A stretch of 64,000 nucleotides of DNA from Geosiphon pyriformis (GCA_016748015.1 JAAOMT010000708.1:332051-396050); one strand, 5' to 3'; counted from the first letter of the stretch, positions 10,072-20,261 are shown. A program made the numbers and translations. Notes: generated by a model from the letters alone, not told the origin.

Positions 10072-11358
10072 ATCTATACAGGAGATGCCAAACCAAGGTG
10101 ACAACAAGCCTACCGAGTTGCCCCAGAAAGTCACCAATTTATCCAAGAAGAAGTATAACGGATGCTTAACAATGGGCTTATTCAACCATCAATGAGCCCA
10201 TGGGCCTTACCTGTGGTCCTAGTTAAAAAGAAAAATAGAAAGATACGATTTTGTGTTGATTACTGACAACTCAACAATGTCACCATTGGGAATGCCTACC
10301 CTCTTCCCCAAATTGATGACATGTTGGATGTCCTTGGAAAGTCCAAATACTTTTCAACATTAGATTTAGAGAGTGAATACTGGCAAGTTGCTATGGATTC
10401 CAAAGACTGCCCCAAAACAGCATTCACCACTCAAGAAGGAAATTACGAGTTCAATGTAATGCCTTTTGGATTATGCAATACACCAGCAACATTCTAAAGA
10501 CTCATGGATGTTGTTTATAAAGGCCTCCTTTGGAAATCAGTAGTAGTTTATCTCGATGACACTGATGTTTATTCACCATCTTTCGAGCTACATTTAATCC
10601 ACCTGTGAGAAGTTTTTTAACAATTACGGAAAGCAGGATTGAAACTGAACATTGAAAAATGCTACTTCGGAAAAACAAGTTTAGCTTTTCTTGGTCACAT
10701 TGTTAGCAAAGATGGAATTAAACCAGACCTCAGAAAAATCAGTACTGTCAAGAACTTCAAGACTCCACAAAATACCACAGAATTAAAAGGATTTATTAGA
10801 TTAGCATCCTATTACTGAAAATTCATTAAAGGATTCTCAGAAATTGCAAAACCCCTCAACCAGCTCACTACTAAAAATGTCGAATACAAATAGACAAAAG
10901 AACACCAAAATGCTTTCAAAATACTTAAGAAAAAACTCACAACAGCTCCAATCCTCGCCTACCCAGATTTTAGCAACCGATTTTGGTTAGCAACTGATGC
11001 CTCTTATACTGCCTTTGGTGCCATCCTATCATAGTTAGATAACAATAGAAATGAGCGAGTAATTGCTTATGCTAGTAGAACATTAAAGCCAGCCAAAAAG
11101 AACTACCCCACAACAGAATTAGAAACTGCAGCAGTAATCTGGGCCCTACATCACTTCAACTTTTACCTCAGACCCAAAAAATTCGATATTATTATTGATA
11201 ATATTGGACTTAAATGGCTTCAAAACAAAAACACCCAGCTGAACGCAAAACAAATCCGATGGACAGGATTTTTAGCTAATTACCAATACATCGTACACCA
11301 CAAACCAGGAAAACTCCACACCAACGTTGATTGTCTCTCAAGAATGAGGCAAGATTAG
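10072..11358 (+). pseudogene. E2 reverse transcriptase and RNase H
   Basis: Same frame as the dUTPase, with about ten stops (for example after AKPR, in FCVDY-stop-QLN, ATF-stop-RLM and YK-stop-TKEHQ), each at a position where relatives have Gln, Trp or Arg. RT landmarks: LIQPSMSPWALPVVLV, STLDLESEYWQVAMD, MPFGLCNTPATF, and an intact catalytic YLDD in VVVYLDDTDVYS (near 10545). RNase H follows with ATDASYTAFGAILS, TELETAAVIWAL and IIIDNIGLKWL, where the third acidic position reads IDN and not the usual TDH. It ends SRMRQD-stop, the usual end before integrase. Confidence 0.92.
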
Positions 11359-11361
11359 AAA

Positions 11362-12793
11362 ACAAAACCAACATCCATTTGAATTAACAGCATCAAAACA
11401 ACAAACAATGAATCCTGAAAACTACAACAATCTCAAACAATATTTGGAGACATTAACAATCCCAACAGATTGGTTCTCAGACAAAAAACATTGGTTACAA
11501 CAACAAACCAAACAATATTTTCTACACAACAACATTATCTATCATCGAAATTTCAAAAACCCAACCAAACCACTCAAATTAATACAAAAACAGGAAAAAG
11601 AGACCATTTTATACAATATGCACTCAGATCCTTCATCAGCACACTTCGGAAAAGATAGCACCACCCAAAGAACACTAGAATACTACTTTTGGCCTCGAAT
11701 GAGAAAAGACATTTATGAATATGTCGAATCTTGTGATAGTTATCAAAAAAGAGGAGGAACTCGCCCTACAAAACCTTTAAATCTAATCAAAGTTGAACAG
11801 CCTTTTGACAGAGTTGGTATCAATTTAGTCGGACCACTATCTATCACCACTCAAGAAAACCATTATATTGCAGTAGCTGTAGACTATTTTACTAAATGGC
11901 CTGAAGCCAGAGCCATTCAATGAGCAGATGCAAAATCAGTAGCAAATTTCATTTACGAAGACATCATTTATAGACATGGATGTCCAATTGAACTTTTATC
12001 TGATCAGAGAACACACTTTGTGAACAACCTGATACAAGAAATTTGTGAACAATTCAGTGTCAAAAGACCTCTGTCTTTGCCCTACTATCCACAAACAAAC
12101 AGACTTGTGGAACGTTTTAACAGAACATTGTGTGAGTCATTAACCAAAGTCTCAACCGATTTTGGGCAAGAATGAGATCTCTTTATTCCATCAGTGTTAC
12201 TAGCATATAGGACATTAAAACAAGATACCATGAAACACACACCATTTGATTTAACTTATGGAAGGACAGCAACGTTACCAATTAGTTTTACAGTAGAAAC
12301 ATACTCAGCACAACTGATTGATGAAAACAATTTCCAAGAAACACTTCAGCGAAGAGCCTACACTCTGCTTAGCACATTGGAAGGAAAACGACAAATAGCA
12401 GCCATCCATATTGAACACTCCCAAGCTCAACAAAAAGAATGGCATGATGACAAATTGCCTTCAGTCACCAATAAATTCAAAATTGGAAACAAAGTTTTCT
12501 TACACAGAACTAAAGCTGAAAAACAATGAAGTGGAAAATTTGAAAATAAATAGAATGGACCATTCTTTATCCATAAAGTCTTAGGCAATGGATCATACAA
12601 GCTAAGACTTGATGACAAAATCCTAGCAAAAGTTGCATATGGAGATTGTTTGAAACACTATCATTCCAGAAACAATCCTGAACCATTAATTCCACAAATT
12701 GGTACACATTCTCCTTTGATCAGTTCCGAAGATATTCCCCGAAACTTAAAACCAATAGTTGTCATTGAACAACCTTTCAACCTAAACACTTAA
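11362..12793 (+). pseudogene. E2 integrase
   Basis: Shifted one frame from RNase H. The zinc-binding HHCC region (NMHSDPSSAHFGK, then ESCDSYQKRG with one Cys changed to Tyr) precedes the DDE core: INLVGPL (first Asp now Asn), AVDYFTKWPEARAI, LLSDQRTHF and NRLVERFNRTL with the catalytic Glu. Stops lie at 11921 (ARAIQ-stop), 12174 and 12527. The C-terminal domain ends GSYKLRLDDKILAK and PIVVIEQPFNLNT-stop. Integrase would insert the cDNA. No chromodomain is visible at the C-terminus. A 115-base spacer separates it from ORF3. Confidence 0.9.
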
Positions 12794-12908
12794 TTTAATT
12801 TTACTAGTTATTCTCTTATAATTTAGAACAATCTCACAAAAACAAAACAAAAATAACATAAAAACCCATAAACCAAAAATAAAATTTTTTTTTTTTCAAG
12901 TGCTTATA

Positions 12909-13628
12909 ATGACTATTTCTCAAAACATTCAACAATTATCCCAAAAACTAATGTTAGCTTTAAAAACAATACCTGAATTATCCATTACTATTACTGGAAA
13001 CCACATAAATTATACTCAAACAGAAGTAGTTACAAATTTAGCCCCAAATTTACGAAAATATCACCCATATAAAAAGAACACAAGAAGTTATACTGGAATT
13101 TACCTGCCAGAACTTTTAAAGCTTGCTTTAAGAGAAAACCTAATGCTCACTCCGATTAGTATCCCACCAAATACTACAAGTCAACAAAAACTTCAACTGT
13201 GTCTCAATGAGGAAAACACTGAATATTCTCCAATCTATAGATATTTTCACATTGGAAAAACACTCTACGAACGGAAACTGGAACTTACAACAGCAAACCT
13301 CACAAAAAAAGCTATTCAGAAACAACTCCACAACAAATTCAAGACAACAGCTGAATCAACAAACAGTCACTATAGGCTTAGAGCTGCTCTTAGACTTTAT
13401 GACTTATTCCACACCTGTAAAAACGTACTACAAAACCCAATTTTTCAACCTTTGAAGATTCAATACATTGGAAAGCTTACAGAACTGAAATTTCAACAAT
13501 TTTCAGACCAAATTTCTTCAATAATTTTGGATTATTATCTGGAAATAACAGACAGTACTTGGACTTCAATGGAGCTCAGTCTTGAGGAGGAGGTTATGTT
13601 ACCAGACAAAATTAGAGATATCATTTAG
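12909..13628 (+). CDS. E2 ORF3: conserved protein of unknown function downstream of integrase
   Basis: An unbroken 239-codon frame from ATG 12909; a GTG nine bases upstream could extend it. I do not recognise the family. There is no signal peptide, no membrane segment and no zinc or nucleotide-binding motif that I can see. The protein looks mostly helical and polar, with a central aromatic motif (YRYFHIGKTL), RLYDLF, and an acidic end (SLEEE). The same pattern, (Y/F)xYYxLGxxL followed about 25 residues later by a QxIxxFx block, recurs in the ORF3 of E3a, E4, E5, E6 and E8. The polypurine tract lies inside its 3' end, and its last ten codons lie within the 3' LTR. It occupies the position of a retroviral env gene but does not look like an envelope protein. 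Confidence 0.82.
   Translation: MTISQNIQQLSQKLMLALKTIPELSITITGNHINYTQTEVVTNLAPNLRKYHPYKKNTRSYTGIYLPELLKLALRENLMLTPISIPPNTTSQQKLQLCLNEENTEYSPIYRYFHIGKTLYERKLELTTANLTKKAIQKQLHNKFKTTAESTNSHYRLRAALRLYDLFHTCKNVLQNPIFQPLKIQYIGKLTELKFQQFSDQISSIILDYYLEITDSTWTSMELSLEEEVMLPDKIRDII
13584..13593 (+). promoter_or_regulatory. E2 polypurine tract
   Basis: GAGGAGGAGG lies just before the 3' LTR start at 13597, the site for plus-strand DNA priming. It is also coding: it specifies the acidic tail of ORF3. Equivalent tracts precede the 3' LTRs of E3a (18474-18484), E4 (28643-28655) and E5 (32396-32405). Confidence 0.75.
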
Positions 13629-14578
13629 CATGAAACTATCTCATAATTCCTATCATTAATTAGCATATATTATCATTTCAAATTATCACTTATTACATTA
13701 GCAAAGAATATCCAAAATTATCATTTAATTAATAACCCAAATTGTACACAACACAAATGTAACCTAATTGCGATGATCAATCATGCAATACCCCGAACTA
13801 TGTAACATTCAAAAGTTTGCCGAAATTTATAGAAATTTGCCAAAATAATTGATAGTTCACCAAAATATCTAATAGTTCACAGAAATAACTTGTAGTTTGC
13901 CGAAATGTATCTTTAGTTCAGCGAAATTGTAGAAAATAGTAAAGTTCAAGTTCATAGAATAGTGTTATAACAAGTTGTATAAAAGAAGAGCTTCTTTTTT
14001 CGAGAAAATGTATCTTACTTTAGATTTATCTCTTAAAACCATTCCTATATACACAAAAAGAAATAAATATCAAATAATTCAAAAAACCAAATTTTTTAAT
14101 TATTGTACTTGGAAAAACCCCCAAAAACCCAATTAACATTTTGAAATTGATTAGTTACCAATTTCAATAAACTATTAGTGACTCCAGGCCTGGATAGAAA
14201 ACGTTTCTCTTGACAAAAATTTTATTTCTTTTATATTTCTTTTATTTTTCTTTTCTTTTCTTATTACAATCATTAGGGTAGCCTACAGACGAGATTCCTG
14301 TAGAAAAGTTGACTTTCACAGCAAAGTAACTATACATTTTAGTGAGCTTCCAAATGAGCAATTCCTGGGAAAGAGTTGACGTTTACTACAATGTAACTAC
14401 ATAAAGTAACTGGCAAGAAATTGGCCATTTCACTTATAAGCCCAGCAGTTCAAATTATAGGAGATAATTTGAAGATAAATTCAGTTACTGAAGGTTCAAC
14501 TACATCCAGAAAACGTGAATTCACAACAGACAGGCATCAACAACATTTAAGAAAAGAGACCAAAAACCTCCGGTAACA
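13597..14578 (+). repeat. E2 3' LTR
   Basis: It starts TGTTACCAG and ends CCTCCGGTAACA, so the first and last seven bases are perfect inverted repeats (TGTTACC/GGTAACA). Its parts are: an array of GCCGAAAT/TTCACCAAAAT units (13813-13935), a TATA-like GTATAAAAGA (about 13976), a perfect 9-bp hairpin TTGAAATTG/CAATTTCAA (14141-14167), the palindrome CCAGGCCTGG (14184-14193), a pyrimidine tract (14218-14265) and a short CTACAG/CTGTAG hairpin. Full length is 982 bases. Other copies of this family are at 36838-37775, 39747-40782 (minus) and 53607-54448 (minus). Confidence 0.92.
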
Positions 14579-16345
14579 CTGGTCAAACAATTTTCATTTC
14601 ACCATATAGCTGATACATGTTAGCAATAGAAAGGAGAAAGAAGAAGCAAGAACAGATTTTTGAAGCAGAAGCAACCCTTTGTGAATCAGAAAAAATTGGA
14701 CTTATCAATCTACACATACCAGCCAAGAGCCATAACCATATCAAAATTCCCATCTACAATAACACCGGAAATATTGTAAAGATACTGGAAAAAACCACTC
14801 TTGGATATTTAACCACAGAAATTGAAGATTAAGCACCAAGCAGCATTCCAGATTTTCTACAGCTTTGTGAATATGTGGACATTACATCACAAATCATCTA
14901 TGGACAAAACAAATGTTATCTGTTACAGCCAGAACAATTGAAACAGATGAACATAAGAAATCTAGACCCACTTCAACAGATGCAACTAAAAATGTTACTC
15001 AATAATTTCAATGACATCTTTGCCAGTGAAAACAAATTTGGCAGAACTGATATTATCCAGCATCAGATCAAGACTGGAGATGCAATGCCAATCAAACAGT
15101 GAGCATATAGGGTATCATCAGCCAGCCATGAAATCATTTGTTAAGAGATCAACCAAATGCTTGACAATGGGTTAATTCAGTCATCAATGAGCCTATGGTT
15201 GTCACCAGTAGTACTCATTTATAAGAAGAATGGAAAAATCCGATTTTGTGTAGACTACAAGAAACTCAATGGTGTAACTCATGGAGACAGCTATCCAACT
15301 TCACAAATACAAAAACTATTTAACGCTTTTGGTGGAAACAAATGGTTTTCAATGTTAGACTTGGATAGTAAGTACTGGCAAGTAGCCATAGATCCAGCCA
15401 ACAAAGAAAAAATAGCGATCACTACAAAAGAGGGAAACTTTGAGTTTGAAGTTATGTCATTTGGCTTAACCAATGCTCCAGTTATATTCCAATGGCTAAT
15501 GGAAATCATGTATACCGGCTTATTGTGGAAATCAGTAGTTGTATACTTGAATGACACCAATGTGTTCTCAAAAACATTTGATGATCATCTATGTTATTTC
15601 TAACAAGTGTTCGAAAGACTACGATAAACAGAATTAAAATTGAATGCAACAAAGTGTTTTTTTGGCAAAACAGAACTAAAATTCTTGGGACACATAGTTA
15701 GCAAAGACTGCATAAAAACAGATCCAGAGAAAATAGAGATAGTAAAGAACTTTCCAATACCAACCAACGTAACTGAGCTGAAATCATTCTTGGGATTTGC
15801 AAACTATTATAGACACTTTATAAAAAACTTTTTAAAGATAGCACAACCACTCAATAATCTTCAAACCAAAATGCAAAGTATGAATGGACTAAACCCAGCA
15901 AGAAGCATTTGACATCTTAAGAAAAAAGCTTATTCAAGCTCCAGTATTGATCTATCCAGATCATAGTAAACCATTCATTATCACCACTAATGTATTAGGT
16001 TAAGCATTGGGAGCAGTACTATCTCAGAGAGGATTAGATGGAAGAGAACATCCAGTCACATATGCCAACTGAGGTTTGACTCCAGCTGAAAAGAACTATA
16101 GAACACCAGAATTAGAACATCTAGTAATCTATTGGGCAGTTATGAAATAGAAAGAATACTTGAGTCAAAAGTTTGAGGTGTATACAGATCACAAAGAATT
16201 GACATCACTCCAAAAACAAAAATTTGGAGATGGAAGACAGTCAAGATGGAAAATGGCTCTTTTGATATACACTTATACTATACATTATAAAAAGGGAAAA
16301 GACAATGGAAATGCTAACAGTTTGTTGCGAATGAGACAAATCTAA
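14579..16345 (+). pseudogene. E3a linker, reverse transcriptase and RNase H
   Basis: 14617-15912 is one frame with stops: the linker (ATLCESEKIGLINLHIP), the pre-RT motif (NFNDIFASENKFGRTD) and RT. RT shows LIQSSMSLWLSPVVLI, FSMLDLDSKYWQVAID, and YLND where YLDD is expected (near 15545), a G-to-A change. A one-base deletion near 15888 (after NGLNPAR) shifts the frame. RNase H continues in other frames to 16345, with stops in KPFIITTNVLG and YWAVMK, ending RMRQI-stop. E4 is the closest relative in the window. Confidence 0.88.
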
Positions 16346-17789
16346 GAACATTTCAACCCAAAAATATAACAAAACCAAAACAATACTCACGAAAATATAA
16401 CAAAAAATGAACACACAAAAATATCAACAACTTCAACATTATATAAATACTCAATAGTTTAAAGAGAAATTATCTCAACCAGAACAAAAAAGAATCAAAC
16501 AACAATCCAAATATTTTATCACTCACCAAAATATACTTTATTGGAAAAATAAAAAAGATTCAGATCAACCAACCAAAGTAATTACAAAACCAGAAAAGGA
16601 GATGATACTATTCAATATGCATTCAGACCCAACTGCAGGACATTTTTATAAAGAAGCAACCATAGAAAGAACCAGAAAGAGATACTATTAACCATCAATG
16701 TATTCAGACATCATCCAATATGTGCAAAATTGTGATGCTTGTCAAAGAAGAGAAAGAACAAGACCCAGCAAACCATTGAGACCAATCAAAGTGGGACAAC
16801 CATTTGACCGTATTGAAATCAATTTAGTCAGACCATTAACAATTACCAACAGAGGCAACAGATATATTGCAGTAGCCATAAACTATCTTACTAAATGGCC
16901 AGAAGCCAAAGCAATTCAAAAAGTGGATACAGAATCCGTTGCCAAATTTGTCCATCAAGATTTGATTTGTCAACATAGATGTTCAAAAGAACTATTATCA
17001 AACTAAGGAACCTATTTTGTGAATAGAACATTAGCAGAACTAAGCCAAAGATTCGGAATTAAGAGACTACTATCATCACCATACCATCTACAAACCAATG
17101 AATTAGTTGAAAGATTTAATAGAACATTGTATGAAGCAATAGCAAAACTCAGCCAAAAAAACCAGGACAAATGGGATTTGTTTATACCATCAGTATTATT
17201 TGTTTATTGAACAATGAAGCAAGACACCACACAAGCAACATCATTTAAATTAATATACAGTAGAACAGCAATATTACCAGTTGAGATAGAGGTTAACACA
17301 TATCTAACTAAATCAATAACAGAAAAGAATTTTCAAGAAATATTGTTAAGAAAAACATATAACTTAATGGAAACATTGGAAAACAAACAAAGAAGAGCAG
17401 CTGATAATATACAAAAGTCACAAGAGAAACAGAAAGAAAGACATAATAATTAATTACCAGACAAACCAGTTAAATTCAAGATTGGAGACAAAATACTTTT
17501 ACATTGTACCAAAGTAGAAAAACAATAGAGTGGAAAATTCGACCCCAAATGGGATGAACCATTTCACATAGAAAAAATTCTAGGGAATAGAGCTTACAAA
17601 TTAAGACTGGATAACAAAATCTTAACCAAAGCAGCACATAGAGATCGACTGAAACCATATCACAACATCACACTACCATCCACCAGTAATATTCTACAAT
17701 TAGGAGTACAGAAGATACTAGTCTAACCAGAGAAAATTCTACAAGATCTGAAACCAATCATCATCATTAACAACAACACATTAAATTAA
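16346..17789 (+). pseudogene. E3a integrase
   Basis: HHCC region MHSDPTAGHFYKEAT followed by QNCDACQRRERTRP. The DDE core is degraded: INLVRPL and AINYLTKWPEAK have Asn for both first-region Asp positions, and LLSN-stop-GTYF has lost the second catalytic Asp. The Glu region reads NELVERFNRTL. Frame 0 is used from 16698 onwards. The C-terminal domain (KFKIGDKILLHCTKVEKQ) contains stops and ends IIIINNNTLN-stop at 17789. A 24-base spacer precedes ORF3. Confidence 0.87.
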
Positions 17790-17813
17790 TCTATCAAAAG
17801 AATATATAAAAAC

Positions 17814-18473
17814 ATGGTAGACGTGACAAGAAATAGCAGAAAAATGGATATTACAGATAACATCTACTCATTAGCATAACAACTTTTTCAATTGATTCAA
17901 CATCAAGAGATGAAAATTATAATTAATCAACAAACCATCTGATATCAAGACACTAGAAAGACATTACCACATAAAACACAGAAGAAAACAGAAAATACCA
18001 TTGACAAAATCATTGTGAAAATAAAGTTAGCAATAAAAGAGTTGACAAAAGAGTTACTATACCAAAAGTTAACTAAAAAAACTTGGAATTGGTAGATACA
18101 ACAATTTCCAAGAAACTATTGTTATTTTTACTTGGAACAACACGTGAATATCCAGAATCTATATATGGATAAAACAAAGCAATTATTTGACACAAGAATA
18201 CTACAACAATTAGAACATTTTGTGAGAAAGAACAACTTATTCACACAGGTCTGAGCCATATACCAAATACACACAGCATTTCAGGATCAACCAGAAATCT
18301 TACTTAACAAAGCAATAAATACGGTTACCAGTAATCAATTAGTAAAAATCACCAATGCTCAATTTGAAGAATTACAGACTCAAATAACACAAGTAATTCT
18401 CGAAAATGAAATTCAGAAAATACTTCAAGAAGAGAAATTAACAGAGTTAGATTTTGACAGAGCTCAAAATTAA
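17814..18473 (+). pseudogene. E3a ORF3 homologue
   Basis: ATG 17814 to TAA 18471 keeps one frame for 219 codons, with about five internal stops where Gln or Trp would fit. It matches E4 ORF3 along its length: IYSLA-stop-QLFQLI, MKIIINQQTI, YCYFYLEQHVNIQNLY, LQQLEHFVRKNN, TNAQFEELQTQI, and the shared end DFDRAQ. Family unknown. No membrane segment is visible. Keeping the frame over 660 bases despite heavy substitution suggests the ORF was under coding selection until the element died. Confidence 0.8.
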
Positions 18474-18559
18474 AAGGAGAGAATAATGTTATTTATAGAA
18501 ATATAAGAAATATATATTAGCATAGTTATTAATTAATCAGAAGTAGACATAGTAAAATG

Positions 18560-18722
18560 TGGAATTCCAGTATTCTTCTCAGGAATTACAGGATTCCAGG
18601 AATTACAGAATTCTCACAAGAAATTGCAGAATTCCAGAATTCCAGGATTTTTCTCAAAGGAATTGCAGGATTCCAGAAATTTCAGGATTCCTGTTGTGAA
18701 GAATTGAGAAATTGAGGAATCT
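18560..18722 (+). repeat. GAATTCCAGGATT repeat array in LTR family A U3
   Basis: Degenerate units of about 35 bases built from GGAATTGCAGGATTCCAGAATTC pieces, each rich in the palindrome GAATTC. It is also present in the solo LTR near 33945-34130 and, decayed, near 38880-38980. It is absent from LTR families B and C and from the E1 and E2 LTRs. Confidence 0.75.
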
Positions 18723-18846
18723 CAATTATGTATATATAGCAGTAGGATTAGAAGCTAAAAAGACAGACCTCTCAGTTTAGATTTTATCTAGACAACTTTC
18801 CAAACCACAAATAAATAACTGTTTGTTATCTCAAATCTGCTGCCAT

Positions 18847-18918
18847 TATCAACACTTCATGTTGATAGTAATTGATACTTAACCATACTGGAACAATAGC
18901 TCTTGATCACAGCTATTG
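18847..18918 (+). promoter_or_regulatory. Two conserved stem-loops in LTR family A/B/C leader
   Basis: Hairpin 1 at 18847-18867 is TATCAACA-cttca-TGTTGATA (perfect 8-bp stem). Hairpin 2 at 18894-18918 is CAATAGCT-9 nt-AGCTATTG (perfect 8-bp stem). Both lie downstream of the TATA box, so they are probably in the transcript. Hairpin 1 recurs with different loops: 29001-29021 (TATCAACAT-gaa-ATGTTGATA) and 39190-39210 (loop tagag). Hairpin 2 recurs at 19828-19852 and in the solo LTR near 34403. Their function (for example packaging, dimerisation or priming) is inference. Confidence 0.65.
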
Positions 18919-19356
18919 ACAGAATACTAACTTGCAAATTGCCTTGGCTTATTTCTTTTCTTTCTTTATTTTCTTTTCTTTTCTTTATTTCTTCTTTGAT
19001 TTTATTGTTGTTTACTAACTCTATTGAGGATTAATGCACGGAGTACTAACATCTGAATAAACATAACTGGTAAAAGACCCAGAAATAAGGGTAGAACACT
19101 CAATTGAGGATAGCTTACCAGAAGGAATACTGGCCATCAAGTTGAGAAAGAAATTGACAAAACTGCGGTTTTGGAAAGCTATGAATAAAACTATTACCAT
19201 TAAATCTCTGTTCATTATACAAAGAACTCAACCAAACCCTTTGAATACAGACTTTTTAGACACCAATCTTCAGATCACTATCAACTGCAATTAGATTTGA
19301 GCACCAAGTTATGGGTTTATTATTTAATTTAACACCAGAAATAGTCACCTGTAACA

Positions 19357-19438
19357 ATGACACCAATGTCTTCTCTGAAACGTTTGACAATCATTTGCTT
19401 CATCTGTAACAAGTCTTCAAATGCTTTTGTAGTACTGG
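19357..19438 (+). pseudogene. E5 RT fragment between E3a and E4
   Basis: These 82 bases encode NDTNVFSETFDNHLLHL-stop-QVFK, the stretch just after the RT catalytic YLDD box. The left neighbour is the end of the E3a LTR, the right neighbour the start of the E4 LTR. The same RT gene resumes at 29481 (RLKLNSNKCFFEKTELKF). It therefore documents two independent insertions into E5, about 80 bases apart. Confidence 0.88.
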
Positions 19439-20261
19439 TATTACTCATAGAAAAAGAAAACAGATATAGAAAAATAGGAGGCCAATAGAAGAATAGTAGT
19501 TAGCACATGAGCATATTGCTCAGCAATATGGAGCAATGTCAGAAATCACAGCACATCACTCAGCAATGTGGAGCAATGTTAAGAAAATACAGCACATTGC
19601 TTGAGAAATTATAGCACATTGCTTGGAAATGTGAGCAATTTTATAGAATCCAAATTATGTATATATAGCGGTAGCATTAAAAGTAGAAAAGACAGACCTC
19701 TCAGTTTAGATTTGATCTAAGCAATCTTCCATTCACAAATATCAATAAATAATTATTCACTATTTTAATCTACTCTCCACTATCAACACTTCATGTTAAT
19801 AGTAAGTGATACTTAACCACATGAAAACAATAGCTCTTGATTATAGCTATTAATGGGATATTAACTTGCAATTGCTTTCATTTATTTCTTTATTTTTTTC
19901 TTTTATTTTCTTTGTTTTGTCATTTCATTAGTTTTACTAAACTGATTAAAAATTAAATACTGAGTTATTGACATCAAGGATAGCCTGGTAAAAGACCCCA
20001 AAGAAAGGATATAGGAATTGAGAATTTAAGGATAGTTTACCAGAAGGACATCTCTGTCAAGATTACCAGCCATCATGCTGAGAAAGAAATTTGATAGAAT
20101 TGCGATTCCGGGAGGCTATGGAAAAGACAACACTTGAATCTCTGTTCATTATACAAAGAACTCCACAACAAAACCTTCAGATATTGACACCAGAATACCA
20201 ACCCAGCACCAAGTTACAGATTTGTTATTTGACTTAAGACTCCAAATAATCATCTGTAACA
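19439..20261 (+). repeat. E4 5' LTR (LTR family B)
   Basis: Starts TATTACTCATAG (first G of TGTTAC changed to A) and ends CATCTGTAACA. U3 has an array of AGCACATTGCT/AGCAATGTGG units (19508-19634), direct and inverted. The TATATATAG box is at about 19661. R/U5 holds the hairpins at 19781-19801 and 19828-19852 and a pyrimidine tract near 19880-19925. Immediately after it comes TTTGGTGCTTCCTGTGAGG, the primer-binding-site position. Confidence 0.92.
19508..19634 (+). repeat. AGCACATTGCT/AGCAATGTG repeat array in LTR family B U3
   Basis: At least six occurrences of GCACATTGCT, GCAATGTGG or close variants in about 125 bases, some inverted relative to each other, so the strand can fold back on itself. 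The same array is in the 3' LTR at about 28728-28855. E8 LTRs keep only decayed traces. Confidence 0.75.

Larger units (their letters stand above)
5010..14578 (+). mobile_element. E2: Ty3-type LTR retrotransposon with dUTPase and ORF3
   Basis: A nearly complete element: truncated 5' LTR (5010-5691), gag, protease, Cys-cluster, dUTPase, RT, RNase H, integrase, ORF3 and 3' LTR (13597-14578). E1 interrupts its 5' LTR, so the missing first 300 or so bases of that LTR should lie left of E1. Gag to RNase H stay in one reading frame (frame of 5737) with in-frame stops. Integrase is in another frame after a small indel near 11360. On the right the element abuts E3a pol at 14579; the E3a sequence there resumes as in E4 near 24780. 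Stops sit where relatives have Trp, Gln or Arg. Confidence 0.93.
14579..19356 (+). mobile_element. E3a: Ty3-type LTR retrotransposon, 3' half only
   Basis: The right half of an element interrupted by E2. It resumes at 14579 in the beta-rich linker between dUTPase and RT (compare 24780 onwards in E4) and runs through RT, RNase H, integrase and ORF3 to a 3' LTR ending at 19356. Its 5' half should lie left of the window. Beyond 19356 the sequence is the RT gene of E5 (NDTNVFSETFDNHL), so E3a is nested in E5. Stops, D-to-N changes at catalytic sites and a few one-base indels show it is dead. Confidence 0.9.
18489..19356 (+). repeat. E3a 3' LTR (LTR family A)
   Basis: Starts TGTTATTTATAG just after AAAAGGAGAGAATAA (purine tract) and ends CACCTGTAACA. 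U3 carries GGAATTCCAG-type repeats (about 18560-18720). A TATATATAG box lies at about 18730. R/U5 contains the two hairpins listed separately, a pyrimidine tract (18950-19015), and a CTGGTAAA/TTACCAG pairing around a GGGTAGAACAC block. 868 bases. A solo copy lies at 33871-34807 and a decayed one at 38839-39578. Confidence 0.9.

Noticed and set aside
8308-12793. An altered genetic code with a reassigned stop codon, suggested by many in-frame TAG, TGA and TAA in pol genes
   Set aside because: All three stops occur, at positions that were Trp, Gln or Arg, and the same elements show other C-to-T/G-to-A changes at catalytic residues. The youngest copies (E1, LINE) have very few stops. Decay explains it better.
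12909-13628. ORF3 as a retroviral-type envelope gene
   Set aside because: The position fits, but I see no signal peptide, no furin-like site, no cysteine framework and no membrane-spanning stretch in any of the six copies.
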